A DNA stretch of 64,000 bases from Leuconostoc holzapfelii. GTDB taxonomy: Bacteria > Bacillota > Bacilli > Lactobacillales > Lactobacillaceae. A model generated the notes under the pieces. It was not told the origin of the DNA. It searched no databases and saw only the letters and a program-made list of their open reading frames with translations. Positions within the stretch are counted from its first letter, which is position 1; each line of letters begins with the position of its first letter. A program made the translations under genes and the position numbers. The stretch lies in NCBI RefSeq assembly GCF_012396485.1, contig NZ_JAAXPO010000006.1:88285-152284 (forward strand), in the 5' to 3' direction. Shown here piece by piece: positions 25,824 to 35,679 of the stretch.

Positions 25824-27110
25824 ATGGAAATTGGAATTGGCCTTTTTGGTCTTGGTACCGTCGGCAGCGGTGTTGTCAAAATATTGCAAGAAAACGCGAC
25901 GCAAATCACAAAACGAACTGGCGCCCATCTCGTTGTCAAACAAGCTGTCGTTCATGATCTCACTAAACCACGCAGTGGCTTTGTCAATGATTTTCCAATC
26001 ACAGATGATCCGCAAGCCATTCTTGCAAATCCAGCGATTCAAATTGTTGTCGAGGTCATGGGTTCCATTGATCAAGCTTACAATATCATTAAACAAGCAT
26101 TGAATGCCAAAAAACATGTCGTGACGGCAAATAAGGATCTCATTGCCAGTCGCGGTCAAGAACTCGTCGCCATTGCCGAAGAAAATGGCGTGGACTTATT
26201 CTTTGAAGCGGCCGTTGCGGGCGGCATACCAATCTTGCGCACGCTATCAACCAGCTTTACGGCTGATGAAATTTCTCGTGTCGCCGGTATTATTAATGGG
26301 ACAAGTAACTTCATTTTAACGCAGATGGCCACCAACCACTTATCTTACAATCAAGCCTTATCACTCGCACAAGATAAGGGGTTTGCTGAAGCTGACCCAA
26401 CAAACGATGTTGAAGGTTTCGACGCGGCCTATAAACTCATTATCTTAGCGAACTTTGCTTTTGGTGTCCAACCCGTCATGTCTGATTTGACGATCAATGG
26501 GATAACCACGCTAACCGATGCAGATATTGCCGACGCCAATAGTTTTGGCTATGCCGTCAAATTACTTGGTGTTGCGCAGCGGGTCGGTGAAACGAAGTCC
26601 GCCATTAGTATCGAAGTTGCCCCTCAACTCGTTCCCTTTGCGCATCCCTTAGCGACTGTTCACAATGAAAATAATGCCGTGTTAGTTAACGGCGAGTCCG
26701 TTGGTGAAGTGATGCTCTATGGTCCCGGTGCTGGCGAGATGCCAACCGCGAATTCGGTGTTGAGTGATTTAACCAATGTCGCAACTGATTTAGCTTTAAA
26801 TACGCCTGGTCGTCCGTTCAATTCCTTTAATCAAGCCATTGACTTGGCTAAACCATCACAGCGGATTGCCCGACGCTTCATTGTTGTTGAAGTCGATGAT
26901 ACCCCTGGTGCCATGTATTCAGTGACTGGTATGTTTGCAGCGGCAAAAATTAGTTTCACAGATTTGAAGCAGACCCCAGCGGCTAACGGTACGGCTCGTC
27001 TGGTTGCTTTAACCCATCCAGCCAGTGATGCACAAATTAATCTTATTCGCACTACCATTCGCAATGCCGATGGGATCAATCTTGCTGCGGAGTATAAAAT
27101 TTTCTCATGA
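25824..27110 (+). CDS. hom: Homoserine dehydrogenase
   Basis: Reduces aspartate semialdehyde to homoserine with NAD(P)H. The 428 residues show the Rossmann motif FGLGTVGSGVV at the N-terminus, TANKDLIA, FEAAVAGGIPILRTL, GIINGTSNFIL (catalytic region) and EADPTNDVEGFDAAYK, then a C-terminal ACT domain (about 350-428) for threonine feedback. First gene of hom-thrB-aspartokinase; its stop codon overlaps the thrB start (ATGA). Confidence 0.97.
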   Translation: MEIGIGLFGLGTVGSGVVKILQENATQITKRTGAHLVVKQAVVHDLTKPRSGFVNDFPITDDPQAILANPAIQIVVEVMGSIDQAYNIIKQALNAKKHVVTANKDLIASRGQELVAIAEENGVDLFFEAAVAGGIPILRTLSTSFTADEISRVAGIINGTSNFILTQMATNHLSYNQALSLAQDKGFAEADPTNDVEGFDAAYKLIILANFAFGVQPVMSDLTINGITTLTDADIADANSFGYAVKLLGVAQRVGETKSAISIEVAPQLVPFAHPLATVHNENNAVLVNGESVGEVMLYGPGAGEMPTANSVLSDLTNVATDLALNTPGRPFNSFNQAIDLAKPSQRIARRFIVVEVDDTPGAMYSVTGMFAAAKISFTDLKQTPAANGTARLVALTHPASDAQINLIRTTIRNADGINLAAEYKIFS

Positions 27111-28003
27111 TTACGATTAAAGTACCAGCCACAAGTGCCAATTTAGGCCCAGGCTTTGATTCAATGGGGGTCGCACTCCAATTATATCTCACCCTTGAAA
27201 TCCACGAAAAAACTGCCACTTGGGTTGTTGACCATGATTCAGGCGCGGCCATTCCTCATGATGACACCCATTTTATTGTACAGGCAGCCTTACAACTCGC
27301 ACCCGATCTGTCGCCCCATCGCCTGGTTGTGCGTTCGGATATTCCGTTAGCACGCGGCTTAGGATCATCCTCATCAGCACTACTTGCTGGCTATGCAATG
27401 GCCAACGAATTGGCCAATTTGGCCCTGTCACGCGATGAACTGCTGGCATTGGCAACGCGTATTGAAGGTCATCCAGATAATGTCGCACCCGCACTATTTG
27501 GTGGGGCTGTCGTGGCATATTACGATGGCAAGCACGTCTTTCATGCGCCACTGCGCTTACCGAAAACCCATCATTTTATCACCTATATACCAAATACCCA
27601 ACTCCTCACAGCAGCAGCACGCGCCGCTTTACCAGAGCAGCTCCCTTTTAAAACAAGCGTTGCCGCCAGTGCAATCAGCAATACACTGATTGCCGCACTT
27701 CAAGCAGATGATTTTGAGACGGCTAAATATTTAATTGAGGCTGATCAATTCCATGAAACAGCTCGGCAACACTTAGTGCCTCACCTCAAACAAGTGCGCA
27801 CCATTGCCCATGAACTTGGGCTTATTGGTACTTATTTGTCTGGCGCTGGTCCAACCATTATCTCCGTGGTGCCAAAACAAGCTGCACATCACTTACAACA
27901 AGCACTTGCCACGGCAAAACTCCCCGGAAAAATACTAGACCTTGTGCCAGACAACACTGGCTTAATGATAGAGAAGGAAGATCGCATTTATGAAAGTTTC
28001 TAA
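27107..28003 (+). CDS. thrB: Homoserine kinase
   Basis: A GHMP-fold kinase that phosphorylates homoserine to O-phosphohomoserine, the ThrC substrate. The 298 residues show VPATSANLGPGFDSMGVAL at the N-terminus and the ATP-binding loop PLARGLGSSSSALLAGYAMANE (about 86-107), plus GAGPTIISV near the end. The start is coupled to hom by a 4-base overlap, and the end overlaps the aspartokinase gene by 14 bases. Confidence 0.96.
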   Translation: MITIKVPATSANLGPGFDSMGVALQLYLTLEIHEKTATWVVDHDSGAAIPHDDTHFIVQAALQLAPDLSPHRLVVRSDIPLARGLGSSSSALLAGYAMANELANLALSRDELLALATRIEGHPDNVAPALFGGAVVAYYDGKHVFHAPLRLPKTHHFITYIPNTQLLTAAARAALPEQLPFKTSVAASAISNTLIAALQADDFETAKYLIEADQFHETARQHLVPHLKQVRTIAHELGLIGTYLSGAGPTIISVVPKQAAHHLQQALATAKLPGKILDLVPDNTGLMIEKEDRIYESF

Positions 28004-29348
28004 GTTTGGTGGGTCATCACTGGCTGATGGTCGCCAATTGCAACGTGTTTTTGAGATTATTCAATCAGACCCACAACGTAAAGTTGTCGTGGTTTCTGCT
28101 CCAGGTAAACGTTTCAAAGACGATACGAAAGTCACGGATTTACTCTTAGCATATGCTAAAGGTACGGTTGAAGATACCGATACACTAGCCATCGTACACA
28201 CGATAAAAGCCCGATATCATGCTATCGGTGAGCATTTTGATCTGCCGGCTTATGAACTAGATGACATCGATGAACAAATCGATCATCTGGCACAAAAACA
28301 CTACCGGTCTTTTGATTATTTATATGCCGCATTTGCCGCACATGGTGAGTTCTTAAATGCCCAACTCGTTGCGAAAGTCTTTACACATCTCGGACTCCCT
28401 GCACGTTTTGTTGACCCACAAGAGATTGGGCTGCTAGTTGATGATCAAGCACGCGCGGCAACTTTCAATCCAAAGTCATACGATACGATTGCCCAACTTG
28501 ATTTGACCACCAGTGAACGTCTCATTATCCCAGGATTTTTTGGCTACACACAACGTGGGGATATGGCCACTTTTTCTCGTGGTGGGTCAGACATTACTGG
28601 GGCAATCATGGCACGCGCTTTACGCGCCGATTTGTATGAGAATTTTACTGACGTCAGCGCCATTTATGCAGTGAACCCAAACATTATCGACCACCCCGCA
28701 GCAATTAAGCAAATGACCTATGATGAAATGCGTGAACTCTCGTATGCGGGTTTTGCCGTTTTTCACGATGAAGCCATTATTCCGGCCATCCAAGGTGGCA
28801 TTCGTATCAATATTAAAAACACCAATGATCCCGATGCACCAGGGACATTTATTGTCCCACCAACTGAAGTGCAACAAACAACACCAGTAACCGGCATTGC
28901 GAATTCTAACCGATTTGCGGCCCTTTATTTGCACCGTTACTTGCTGAACAAGGAAGTCGGCTTTACTTTACGCATCTTAGAGATTCTCAAGCGACACAAC
29001 ATTTCCTATGAGCATATGCCGTCAGGAATTGATGACTTAACGATTATTTTTGACAAGACACAACTGTCGCAAGATCAGATCGACAATATGTTGGCTGATA
29101 TTGCTGCTGATATCAAACCAGATACACTTAAGTGGTTGCCCAGCTATGGCATCATCATGATTGTCGGCGAAGGCATGCGGAACCGCATCGGCGCATTAAC
29201 CGAAATCGTTTCACCACTCAAAGACCATGGTATTAGCCTGCAAATGGTCAACCAGGGTGCTAGTGAAATATCAATTATGTTAGGTATTCAACCTGATCTC
29301 GCTGACCAAGCCGTCAAAGCCATTTACGACAACATTTTTAAAGCATAA
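27990..29348 (+). CDS. Aspartate kinase
   Basis: Phosphorylates aspartate, the first step toward threonine, methionine and lysine. The 452-residue single-function enzyme has VSKFGGSSLADG at the N-terminus, the kinase motif FSRGGSDITGAIMARAL, FTDVSAIYAVNP, and C-terminal paired ACT domains (about 310-452, GEGMRNRIGALTEIVSPLKDHGISLQMVNQGASEISIM) for allosteric control. It lies in the threonine operon, so threonine-sensitive control is likely, but the effector is not readable from the sequence. Confidence 0.95.
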   Translation: MKVSKFGGSSLADGRQLQRVFEIIQSDPQRKVVVVSAPGKRFKDDTKVTDLLLAYAKGTVEDTDTLAIVHTIKARYHAIGEHFDLPAYELDDIDEQIDHLAQKHYRSFDYLYAAFAAHGEFLNAQLVAKVFTHLGLPARFVDPQEIGLLVDDQARAATFNPKSYDTIAQLDLTTSERLIIPGFFGYTQRGDMATFSRGGSDITGAIMARALRADLYENFTDVSAIYAVNPNIIDHPAAIKQMTYDEMRELSYAGFAVFHDEAIIPAIQGGIRINIKNTNDPDAPGTFIVPPTEVQQTTPVTGIANSNRFAALYLHRYLLNKEVGFTLRILEILKRHNISYEHMPSGIDDLTIIFDKTQLSQDQIDNMLADIAADIKPDTLKWLPSYGIIMIVGEGMRNRIGALTEIVSPLKDHGISLQMVNQGASEISIMLGIQPDLADQAVKAIYDNIFKA

Positions 29349-29377
29349 AAGACCGATAGCTGAGCGATCGGTCTTTT
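29347..29377. terminator. Terminator between aspartokinase and M20 peptidase genes
   Basis: AAAAGACCGAT pairs with ATCGGTCTTTT across a 9-base loop. It serves both convergent genes. Confidence 0.9.
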
Positions 29378-29391
29378 ATTATTTGTCGTTG

Positions 29392-30585
29392 TTAATTTTC
29401 AGTTGGGTTAAAGTAATCCAGAATTAACTTTTTGATGAAATTAATGTAGTTCAAAAAGGCTTCTTCCATCACATATTCATTTGCCATATGACTGGTATCA
29501 TTACCTGGTCCAATCATCACAATGCTCATATCAGAATTTTCTTTGACAAAGGTTGCCGCATCGCTCGTGCCGGCAACACTACGTAATGTCACCGGTTGGT
29601 TGAAGTAGAACCGACCGTTCTTTTTAACCAAGTTAACAATTTTTGACCGATTATCAGTGACAACTGGTGCGAGCTTACGGATTAAATGAAACTCTAAGTC
29701 CATATTTTCCTCGGCATTTAAACGGGTAATAATGTGTTGCAGTTCTTTGATAATCTGCTCGGCAGGATATGCCGTGGTTGTGCGAATTTTAGTGGTGAGT
29801 TTGGCAAATGCAGGCACTGAATTAATCTGTTCACCACCGGTAATTAGCGTATCCACCGGAATAATCTTCCCCAGCACATCATCTTCTACTTGCGTGGCTT
29901 TGGCAAAATATTTCTTTTGCTCACTGAGATAGACATCCAAATTATCAATCGCATTAACCCCCATCTCAGGCATTGAACTATGTGCGGACTTCCCGTGCGA
30001 AATGACTTCATAATCTAAAGTGCCGTTTTGTGCCGTGATGGCAAATTGCTGTTCCGGCCGACCGTCTTTATTGGATAAACGGGCTGGCTCACCGACAATT
30101 AAGGCTTCGATGTCGCTAATCACGCCCTTCCCCAATAATGCCGCTGAGCCAAGTTGGCCTTTTTCTTCCCCACCGGTCACAATCAGCCGCACTTCACCCG
30201 GAATCGCGACTTTTTCTTGTGCCAATTCAATTAAGGCAATCACAAAAGCAATTAGCCCGCCTTTCATATCCGACGTGCCTCGGCCATACAATTTGCCATC
30301 AATCGCTGTCAGTTGCAATGGGTCAGTATCCCATAAATCACGTGGGCCAACACTCACCGTATCCATGTGCCCCGTCAAAGCCAAGACCTTGTTCCCCGAC
30401 CCAAGCGAAGCAATTAAGTTCGTTCGATTTTCGCCGAATGGTAAAGTTCTCACAGCAATTTGATGACTTTTGAACAGCTCAAATAAATAATTGGCTAATA
30501 CTGCTTCATTACCGTTTTGCGTATCAAAATTGATCGCCTTTTTTAATATTGCTAATCGTTGTTGCGTATCCATGCCCGATGTCAT
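29392..30585 (-). CDS. M20 family metallohydrolase (ArgE/DapE-like)
   Basis: A zinc-dependent amidohydrolase of the ArgE/DapE/ACY1 group, about 397 residues. It shows the metal-site motifs LTGHMDTVSVG, YGRGTSDMKGG, VTGGEEKGQLGSAAL (bridging Glu-Glu), an internal dimerisation lid (about 180-290), and GPGNDTSHMANEYV with the last ligand His. Substrate could be succinyl-diaminopimelate, an acylated amino acid or a dipeptide; this cannot be resolved by sequence alone. Two close ATGs are possible (30585 and 30573). The first has AGGA four bases upstream, the second AAGGA eleven bases upstream. A much longer frame upstream lacks a start signal. Confidence 0.88.
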   Translation of the reverse strand: MTSGMDTQQRLAILKKAINFDTQNGNEAVLANYLFELFKSHQIAVRTLPFGENRTNLIASLGSGNKVLALTGHMDTVSVGPRDLWDTDPLQLTAIDGKLYGRGTSDMKGGLIAFVIALIELAQEKVAIPGEVRLIVTGGEEKGQLGSAALLGKGVISDIEALIVGEPARLSNKDGRPEQQFAITAQNGTLDYEVISHGKSAHSSMPEMGVNAIDNLDVYLSEQKKYFAKATQVEDDVLGKIIPVDTLITGGEQINSVPAFAKLTTKIRTTTAYPAEQIIKELQHIITRLNAEENMDLEFHLIRKLAPVVTDNRSKIVNLVKKNGRFYFNQPVTLRSVAGTSDAATFVKENSDMSIVMIGPGNDTSHMANEYVMEEAFLNYINFIKKLILDYFNPTEN

Positions 30586-30611
30586 CCTTTCCTGCGCCAC
30601 ATGTTGAACGG

Positions 30612-30655
30612 ATACAAAAATAACCGCTATCCTCTTGAGTATAGAGAATAGCGGT
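30612..30655 (-). terminator. Terminator after pepN
   Basis: ACCGCTAT.CTCT pairs with AGAG.ATAGCGGT (13 positions, one mismatch seen as G-U in minus RNA). A U-rich tail (TATTTTTG) follows on the minus strand. Confidence 0.75.
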
Positions 30656-30710
30656 ATATCAGACAATGGCCATTCACGCCATTTATAACACATTCGGGTC
30701 CAAATCGGCC

Positions 30711-33251
30711 CTAATACAAGGCCGCTTCAAGTGCCTGACCTAGCAGATTGTGTTGTGCTTTGATCAGTGCGATTTGATTTTCAATGACCACCTGACCCAT
30801 AATAATTTCACGGGTGAGGTTGGCCTGGTTTAATTTTGGTCCAAAGAACGCCTTAAACTCAGCTAAGCGCTGCGGTGTTTGGAAGTAATTGGCTGGTATT
30901 TTCGCCAAATTAGTATAATTCATGCTACCATTCAACTTATCATCTAGCCAATCCCAATGCGCTCGTGCCCAATCCCATGCCGCCTGCTGGGCTGCTGGGT
31001 TGTGCAACAAGCCGCCATACCAGATCCCAAAATCTTGTGGTTTCACAACGTCTATATTGTTTAGATGAGCCACTATGAGCTGAAGTGCTGCTTGATTGGT
31101 TGTCCCAGGTAATGTAGCCATTAAATCTTGTCGCAAACCAGTGTCGCTAGTCTGTTGATAGCGTATAAAAAGCTGCTTAAACCAAGCAATATTTGACGTG
31201 CGAGCGATTTGATCTCGTAAGACAGCTCGGCGCAAATAGGCTGGCATTTGGGTCAAATCTGCCTGATATTGGCCATATAGGGCATCTGATTTCGCACAGG
31301 CTTCAGGCAGTTGGACCGTCAATGCAGCGCCGATAATTAAAGGTCTAACACGTGTATCATCATTGGCCTCATTCGGACGTGCTTCCCAACCTAATCGTTG
31401 CAACTGTGGCTGGACCAACTGCCTTACAAAGAGTTGTAATGTTGCCGTACCCGTTGCATCGTCTTGCATGACACGTTGCATATCATTAAGCAATTCATGA
31501 CTAGCTTGTTGTACCAAAATCGTCGGATTGGCGGCCACTTTATGTAACACTGGCAAAATTTGGGCATAACTGACGATTTGGGCTTGCACTAATAACCGGA
31601 GATCGTGTAGAATTTGGAGCTGACTCACTGCATTGAACTGATCAAGATGTACCAAAATGTCCGCTAACAATGCGTCATCATAGTGAATAATCGCATGTGT
31701 TTGTTGCCCAATATTCAATAGAATTGGCCCACCAACTTGCTTTCGTAAGCTGGCATAGTCCCCGATGATCTCTGCCTTTGTTTTAAGGAGCAATGTTTGA
31801 TCAGAAAAATTACTCGTCAATGGCACTTGCCAGAGGCGCTCTTGGTCATCGTGTGGGCCGATGAAAAACTGTTGCTGACTGATTATCAGTTGCCCTTCAG
31901 GATTCACAGTCACACTAATCACCGGGTAGCCAGGCTGCGTCAAATACGTTGCCATTACCCCCGTGACGTCTTGTCCCGATGCGTTTGACAAGGCGCGCCA
32001 TAAATCAGCACCTGTCGCATTGCCGTATTGATGTGCATCAAAATAGTGTTTCAAGCCTTTCTGAAACGCAGCATCACCAATCATTGCGCGGGTCATTACC
32101 AGCATGCGGGCCCCTTTGGCATAAACAATCGCGCTATCAAAAAAAGTATTCACTTCATCTGGATGATTAATCGCGACATGGACCGGTTGGACGCCATCAA
32201 TCGCATCACGCTGAAGCGCTAATGGGACGTCGTTCATTTGAAAAGACTCCCAAATGTGCCATTCTGGCATTAGCGCATCAATCGCGACATATTCCATCAT
32301 ATTGGCAAAACTTTCATTTAACCACAAATCATCCCACCAGGCCATTGTAACTAAATCGCCAAACCATTGGTGGGCTAGTTCATGCGCAATGATTGTTGCA
32401 ACACGATGCTTTTGCGTCAATGCCGCATTTTCAGGGTCAATCAATAAGGCTGATTCACGATAGGTAACCAACCCCCAGTTTTCCATCGCCCCAAAGGATA
32501 AATCCGGGACAGCAAGTTGTTTTGATTCTGGTAACGGATATGGCGTTTGAAAGTAGGCTTCATAAAACGCAATACTGCGCTTGGCCATATCCAAGGCAAA
32601 CCGCAAGGTAGGCTTTGTATGAGCATCTGTTGCGAAAACTTGAATTTTAACGCCAGATGACGTCGTCGTTTCTTCACTAATCAATGATCCAAAAGCAAAG
32701 GCCACTAAATAAGTTGACATCCGCAGTGTCGTGGCAAAATAATGCACTTGGTCAACAACTTGAGTTTCCGGCATGTTGGCTAAAATGGTTTCGTTAGGCT
32801 GTTCATCATACTTAATGGCCAGATCAAAAGTGGCTTTGGCAGCTGGCTCATCGATGCTAGGGAAAGCTTCTCGGGCACCACTAGATTCAAATTGCGTCAA
32901 TACCAGTTGCTTTTTAACACCATTCACTTCGTAATCCGAGGGATAAATGCCCATCAAAGTGGCTGTTAACACAGTTTCATAACAGATCACGATTTCAACC
33001 TGTCCCAATGGGACGTTGGCTAAACCTAAGGCCTCATGTGTATTTTGAGTGGTGAAGGCCACCTCGTTCTGATTAACCGTTACCGATTTAATTTTCAAAC
33101 CACGTTGATGCAAAAAAATGTGATCGGACAGCGCCTCCCCAAAAATCGTCACCTCTCCGACGATTGTTTGGGCTTGACGATTAATGTCTAAATACACATC
33201 ATAGTGTTTTGGAACAAAAGTTGTTAAAAAATGTTGTAGGGGTTCTGTCAT
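30711..33251 (-). CDS. pepN: Aminopeptidase N (M1 family)
   Basis: A broad-specificity cytoplasmic zinc aminopeptidase central to peptide use in lactic acid bacteria. The 846-residue length matches lactobacillal PepN. The exopeptidase motif GAMENWG is at 254-260, the zinc motif H290-ELA-H294 with Glu313 (LNESFA) as third ligand, and a long helical C-terminal domain follows. The start follows GGAGACCCC. It has its own terminator. Confidence 0.97.
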   Translation of the reverse strand: MTEPLQHFLTTFVPKHYDVYLDINRQAQTIVGEVTIFGEALSDHIFLHQRGLKIKSVTVNQNEVAFTTQNTHEALGLANVPLGQVEIVICYETVLTATLMGIYPSDYEVNGVKKQLVLTQFESSGAREAFPSIDEPAAKATFDLAIKYDEQPNETILANMPETQVVDQVHYFATTLRMSTYLVAFAFGSLISEETTTSSGVKIQVFATDAHTKPTLRFALDMAKRSIAFYEAYFQTPYPLPESKQLAVPDLSFGAMENWGLVTYRESALLIDPENAALTQKHRVATIIAHELAHQWFGDLVTMAWWDDLWLNESFANMMEYVAIDALMPEWHIWESFQMNDVPLALQRDAIDGVQPVHVAINHPDEVNTFFDSAIVYAKGARMLVMTRAMIGDAAFQKGLKHYFDAHQYGNATGADLWRALSNASGQDVTGVMATYLTQPGYPVISVTVNPEGQLIISQQQFFIGPHDDQERLWQVPLTSNFSDQTLLLKTKAEIIGDYASLRKQVGGPILLNIGQQTHAIIHYDDALLADILVHLDQFNAVSQLQILHDLRLLVQAQIVSYAQILPVLHKVAANPTILVQQASHELLNDMQRVMQDDATGTATLQLFVRQLVQPQLQRLGWEARPNEANDDTRVRPLIIGAALTVQLPEACAKSDALYGQYQADLTQMPAYLRRAVLRDQIARTSNIAWFKQLFIRYQQTSDTGLRQDLMATLPGTTNQAALQLIVAHLNNIDVVKPQDFGIWYGGLLHNPAAQQAAWDWARAHWDWLDDKLNGSMNYTNLAKIPANYFQTPQRLAEFKAFFGPKLNQANLTREIIMGQVVIENQIALIKAQHNLLGQALEAALY

Positions 33252-33310
33252 GGGGTCTCCTTCACCACCAAATGGGTGTCCAATTAAAGTAGGACCAAGC
33301 CACGCCCGTC

Positions 33311-33862
33311 TTACTTTGTACCAATGTGTTCAAAACTGGTCAGGACCTGATGATCATATGTCGCTAAATAACAATCTGGCATGACCATCTTTTGCCAGTC
33401 TTCAAAGGTAAACTGGCCATCGGTGATCGCATGAAATAAAACCGCCAACGCCGTACCATGCCCGGCAATAATCAGATTGTCAGGGATATCACGTAAAATC
33501 TTTTCATAAGCAGGCACGACACGCGCCTGAACTTCAGCCAGGGATTCTTCGCCTTGCGCCTGTAAAGAAAAGTCTAACCATAAATTTTCGAGATGAGCGA
33601 TCCAATCAGGCCGTGCAATAGTTTGCCGTTCACGAAATGCTGGCACCGGAAATATCGGTAGCGCCAAACTTGCCGCTAATGGCGCAACGGTTTGCATGGC
33701 CCGCAAATACGGCGACGAATAAATGGCAGTTACTGGGCAGTCCGCGAATTGGTCAACCAGCCCTTGTTCGAGCAGCTGGCCTTGCTTTGTCAGTGGTGCA
33801 GATTGGTCATCTGTCACCGTTTGATCACGAATACTATGACGAATAAAATAAATTTTGCGCAT
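33311..33862 (-). CDS. Histidine phosphatase family protein
   Basis: A 183-residue phosphoglycerate-mutase-fold phosphatase. The catalytic motif is RH at residues 8-9 in IYFIRHSIRDQ (RHS instead of the common RHG), with TAIYSSPYLRAMQTVAPLA and the second histidine in IIAGHGTALAVLFH. Substrate unknown; members act on sugar phosphates, nucleotides or other small molecules. In-frame upstream starts overlap the asparaginase gene; MRKIYF is the usual family N-terminus, although its ribosome site is weak. It probably forms an operon with asparaginase and recO. Confidence 0.85.
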   Translation of the reverse strand: MRKIYFIRHSIRDQTVTDDQSAPLTKQGQLLEQGLVDQFADCPVTAIYSSPYLRAMQTVAPLAASLALPIFPVPAFRERQTIARPDWIAHLENLWLDFSLQAQGEESLAEVQARVVPAYEKILRDIPDNLIIAGHGTALAVLFHAITDGQFTFEDWQKMVMPDCYLATYDHQVLTSFEHIGTK

Positions 33863-33881
33863 CAGATCGCCCATTCGTTCA

Positions 33882-34850
33882 TTAGAATTGATGTAAATAC
33901 GTTTTAAGCGTTGCTTCATCCAGTTGATTATCCAACCCAATGAGCAACTTCAATCGGGCTTTTTGGCCATTAATGCTCGTTGCAAAAATTGCCCCCGCTT
34001 TTTCCAGTTGAACACCACCGCCCAAATAATCATAGACTGGTTCGGCGACACCATTGAAGCTCCGTGACACAATGACGACCGGAATGTCACGCGATAAGAG
34101 GTAAAGCACACCGTTAGCGGCTTCTTTAGACAAATTTCCAGCGCCCAAGGCTTCAATAATGATGCCATCAATATTGGCAGCTGCCAATAATTCTAATAAT
34201 TGGCCGTCCATACCAGCATATGCCTTCAGAACTGGAATATTTTGTTTCACATTGGCGATTGGCAAGGCATGCCGTTTTGGCAAGGCATAGAAAAAGATGA
34301 TTTGCCGTTTGGTTAACAAGCCCATCGTGCCACTGATTGGTGAACCAAACGTGGCCACGTTGGTCGTGTGTGTTTTGGTCACAAAGCGGGCGGCATGAAT
34401 CTCATCATTCATCACGACTAACACACCACGATTGCGTGATGCCTCGTCTGCGGCAACGCGCAAAGCGGAGTGATAATTATACAAGCCGTCTGATCCGAGT
34501 TCATTAGAAGAACGCATCGCACCAGTCATCACGATTGGAAAATCAACAGCTAATGTGCTGTCTAAAAAGAATGACGTTTCTTCAAGCGTGTCTGTCCCAT
34601 GCGTAATCACCACACCGTCAAAATCAGTGCCTGCTGCCAAAATGCGTTGTTGCAAGGCTAACATGTGCGCTGGCCCAATGTGCTCACTGGGTAAATTAAA
34701 GATATTTTCAACCGTCAAATCAACATCGGGCAGCGTCAATTTAGCACCAGTCAATGGGTTTTCAACGCCTGTTTCAACCCCACCATTCTCACTTTCATGC
34801 ATTGAAATCGTGCCACCAGTATGTAAAACTAAAATTTTTTTTGCTGTCAT
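33882..34850 (-). CDS. L-asparaginase (type I-like)
   Basis: Hydrolyses asparagine to aspartate and ammonia. The 322-residue protein has both threonine motifs of the family: VLHTGGTIS (Thr11 nucleophile) and VITHGTDTLEET (second Thr and Asp). No signal peptide is visible, so it is cytoplasmic. Its ATG overlaps the recO stop (ATGA), so it is co-translated with recO. Aspartate from it could feed the threonine genes elsewhere in the window. Confidence 0.93.
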   Translation of the reverse strand: MTAKKILVLHTGGTISMHESENGGVETGVENPLTGAKLTLPDVDLTVENIFNLPSEHIGPAHMLALQQRILAAGTDFDGVVITHGTDTLEETSFFLDSTLAVDFPIVMTGAMRSSNELGSDGLYNYHSALRVAADEASRNRGVLVVMNDEIHAARFVTKTHTTNVATFGSPISGTMGLLTKRQIIFFYALPKRHALPIANVKQNIPVLKAYAGMDGQLLELLAAANIDGIIIEALGAGNLSKEAANGVLYLLSRDIPVVIVSRSFNGVAEPVYDYLGGGVQLEKAGAIFATSINGQKARLKLLIGLDNQLDEATLKTYLHQF

Positions 34851-35638
34851 GATGTGCTTTCCTTATTCTTCCTGAAATTAACTAGGGTATTTTGCCAAGC
34901 ATGCATTTGCTCGATAAACGTTTTGGCGCGCGGCTTTAAGCCGACTTGTTTTTCATAAATATGATCAATTACGAGTTGTAACCCGCGTTTTGTCGCTGGT
35001 GACAGATTAATCCGATTGATTTGCCTTAAATCAATCACGCTAAATTGCCGCAAATAAAAAATGGTTTTTTGATCCAACATTAACCGATGATCATCCAAAT
35101 CATAATGTGCTTCTGAAATAATTCCATTATATTTCTCTGAATAATCAAAGCGGCCGGCCGTTTGACCACTAATCGGATCAGCACGCCAATTCGGTGCGAC
35201 GCCCAACGGCACCAAAAGTTGTATTTCAAAAATATTCGCAATAATTTGCGGCTCCAAGCCCGACTCCAACTTTTCCAAGGCCAATAAAAATTGGTTATAC
35301 CAACGGGTAAGGGGTTCGCCCTCTTCAAATGTTTGATCAATCAAACTGGCAATCAACGCAGCATACGCATTCGCCTCAATATCTTCGACCAGTCTGGGAT
35401 ATAAAACGACACGCTGCGCGTCATTAATATAACCTAATCCAGTGTCACGTTTAGGTAAAGCGCCTTCAAAAGACAAAATGGTAAATGGCTGGACGGCTGC
35501 ACTTAACGACGATTTTGGCTTTTTAGCACCACGTGCCAAAAAAGTTCGCAACCCATCGCTTTCGGTGAGCATACGAACTAATAAATCATGATCTTTGTAT
35601 TGTCTTGTATATAGCACAATGCCGTTAATGACTGCCAT
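34847..35638 (-). CDS. recO: DNA repair protein RecO
   Basis: Loads RecA on SSB-coated DNA in the RecFOR pathway. 263 residues: an OB-fold N-terminus (VLYTRQYKDHDLLVRMLTESDGLRTFLARGAKKPKS), then a helical domain. The zinc-binding cysteines found in some RecO proteins are absent, as in many lactobacillal versions. It sits just after era in the conserved Firmicutes order era-recO. Confidence 0.93.
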   Translation of the reverse strand: MAVINGIVLYTRQYKDHDLLVRMLTESDGLRTFLARGAKKPKSSLSAAVQPFTILSFEGALPKRDTGLGYINDAQRVVLYPRLVEDIEANAYAALIASLIDQTFEEGEPLTRWYNQFLLALEKLESGLEPQIIANIFEIQLLVPLGVAPNWRADPISGQTAGRFDYSEKYNGIISEAHYDLDDHRLMLDQKTIFYLRQFSVIDLRQINRINLSPATKRGLQLVIDHIYEKQVGLKPRAKTFIEQMHAWQNTLVNFRKNKESTS

Positions 35639-35679
35639 TTATCACTCTACTAAATTACATTGACCAACGGCCAGATGAC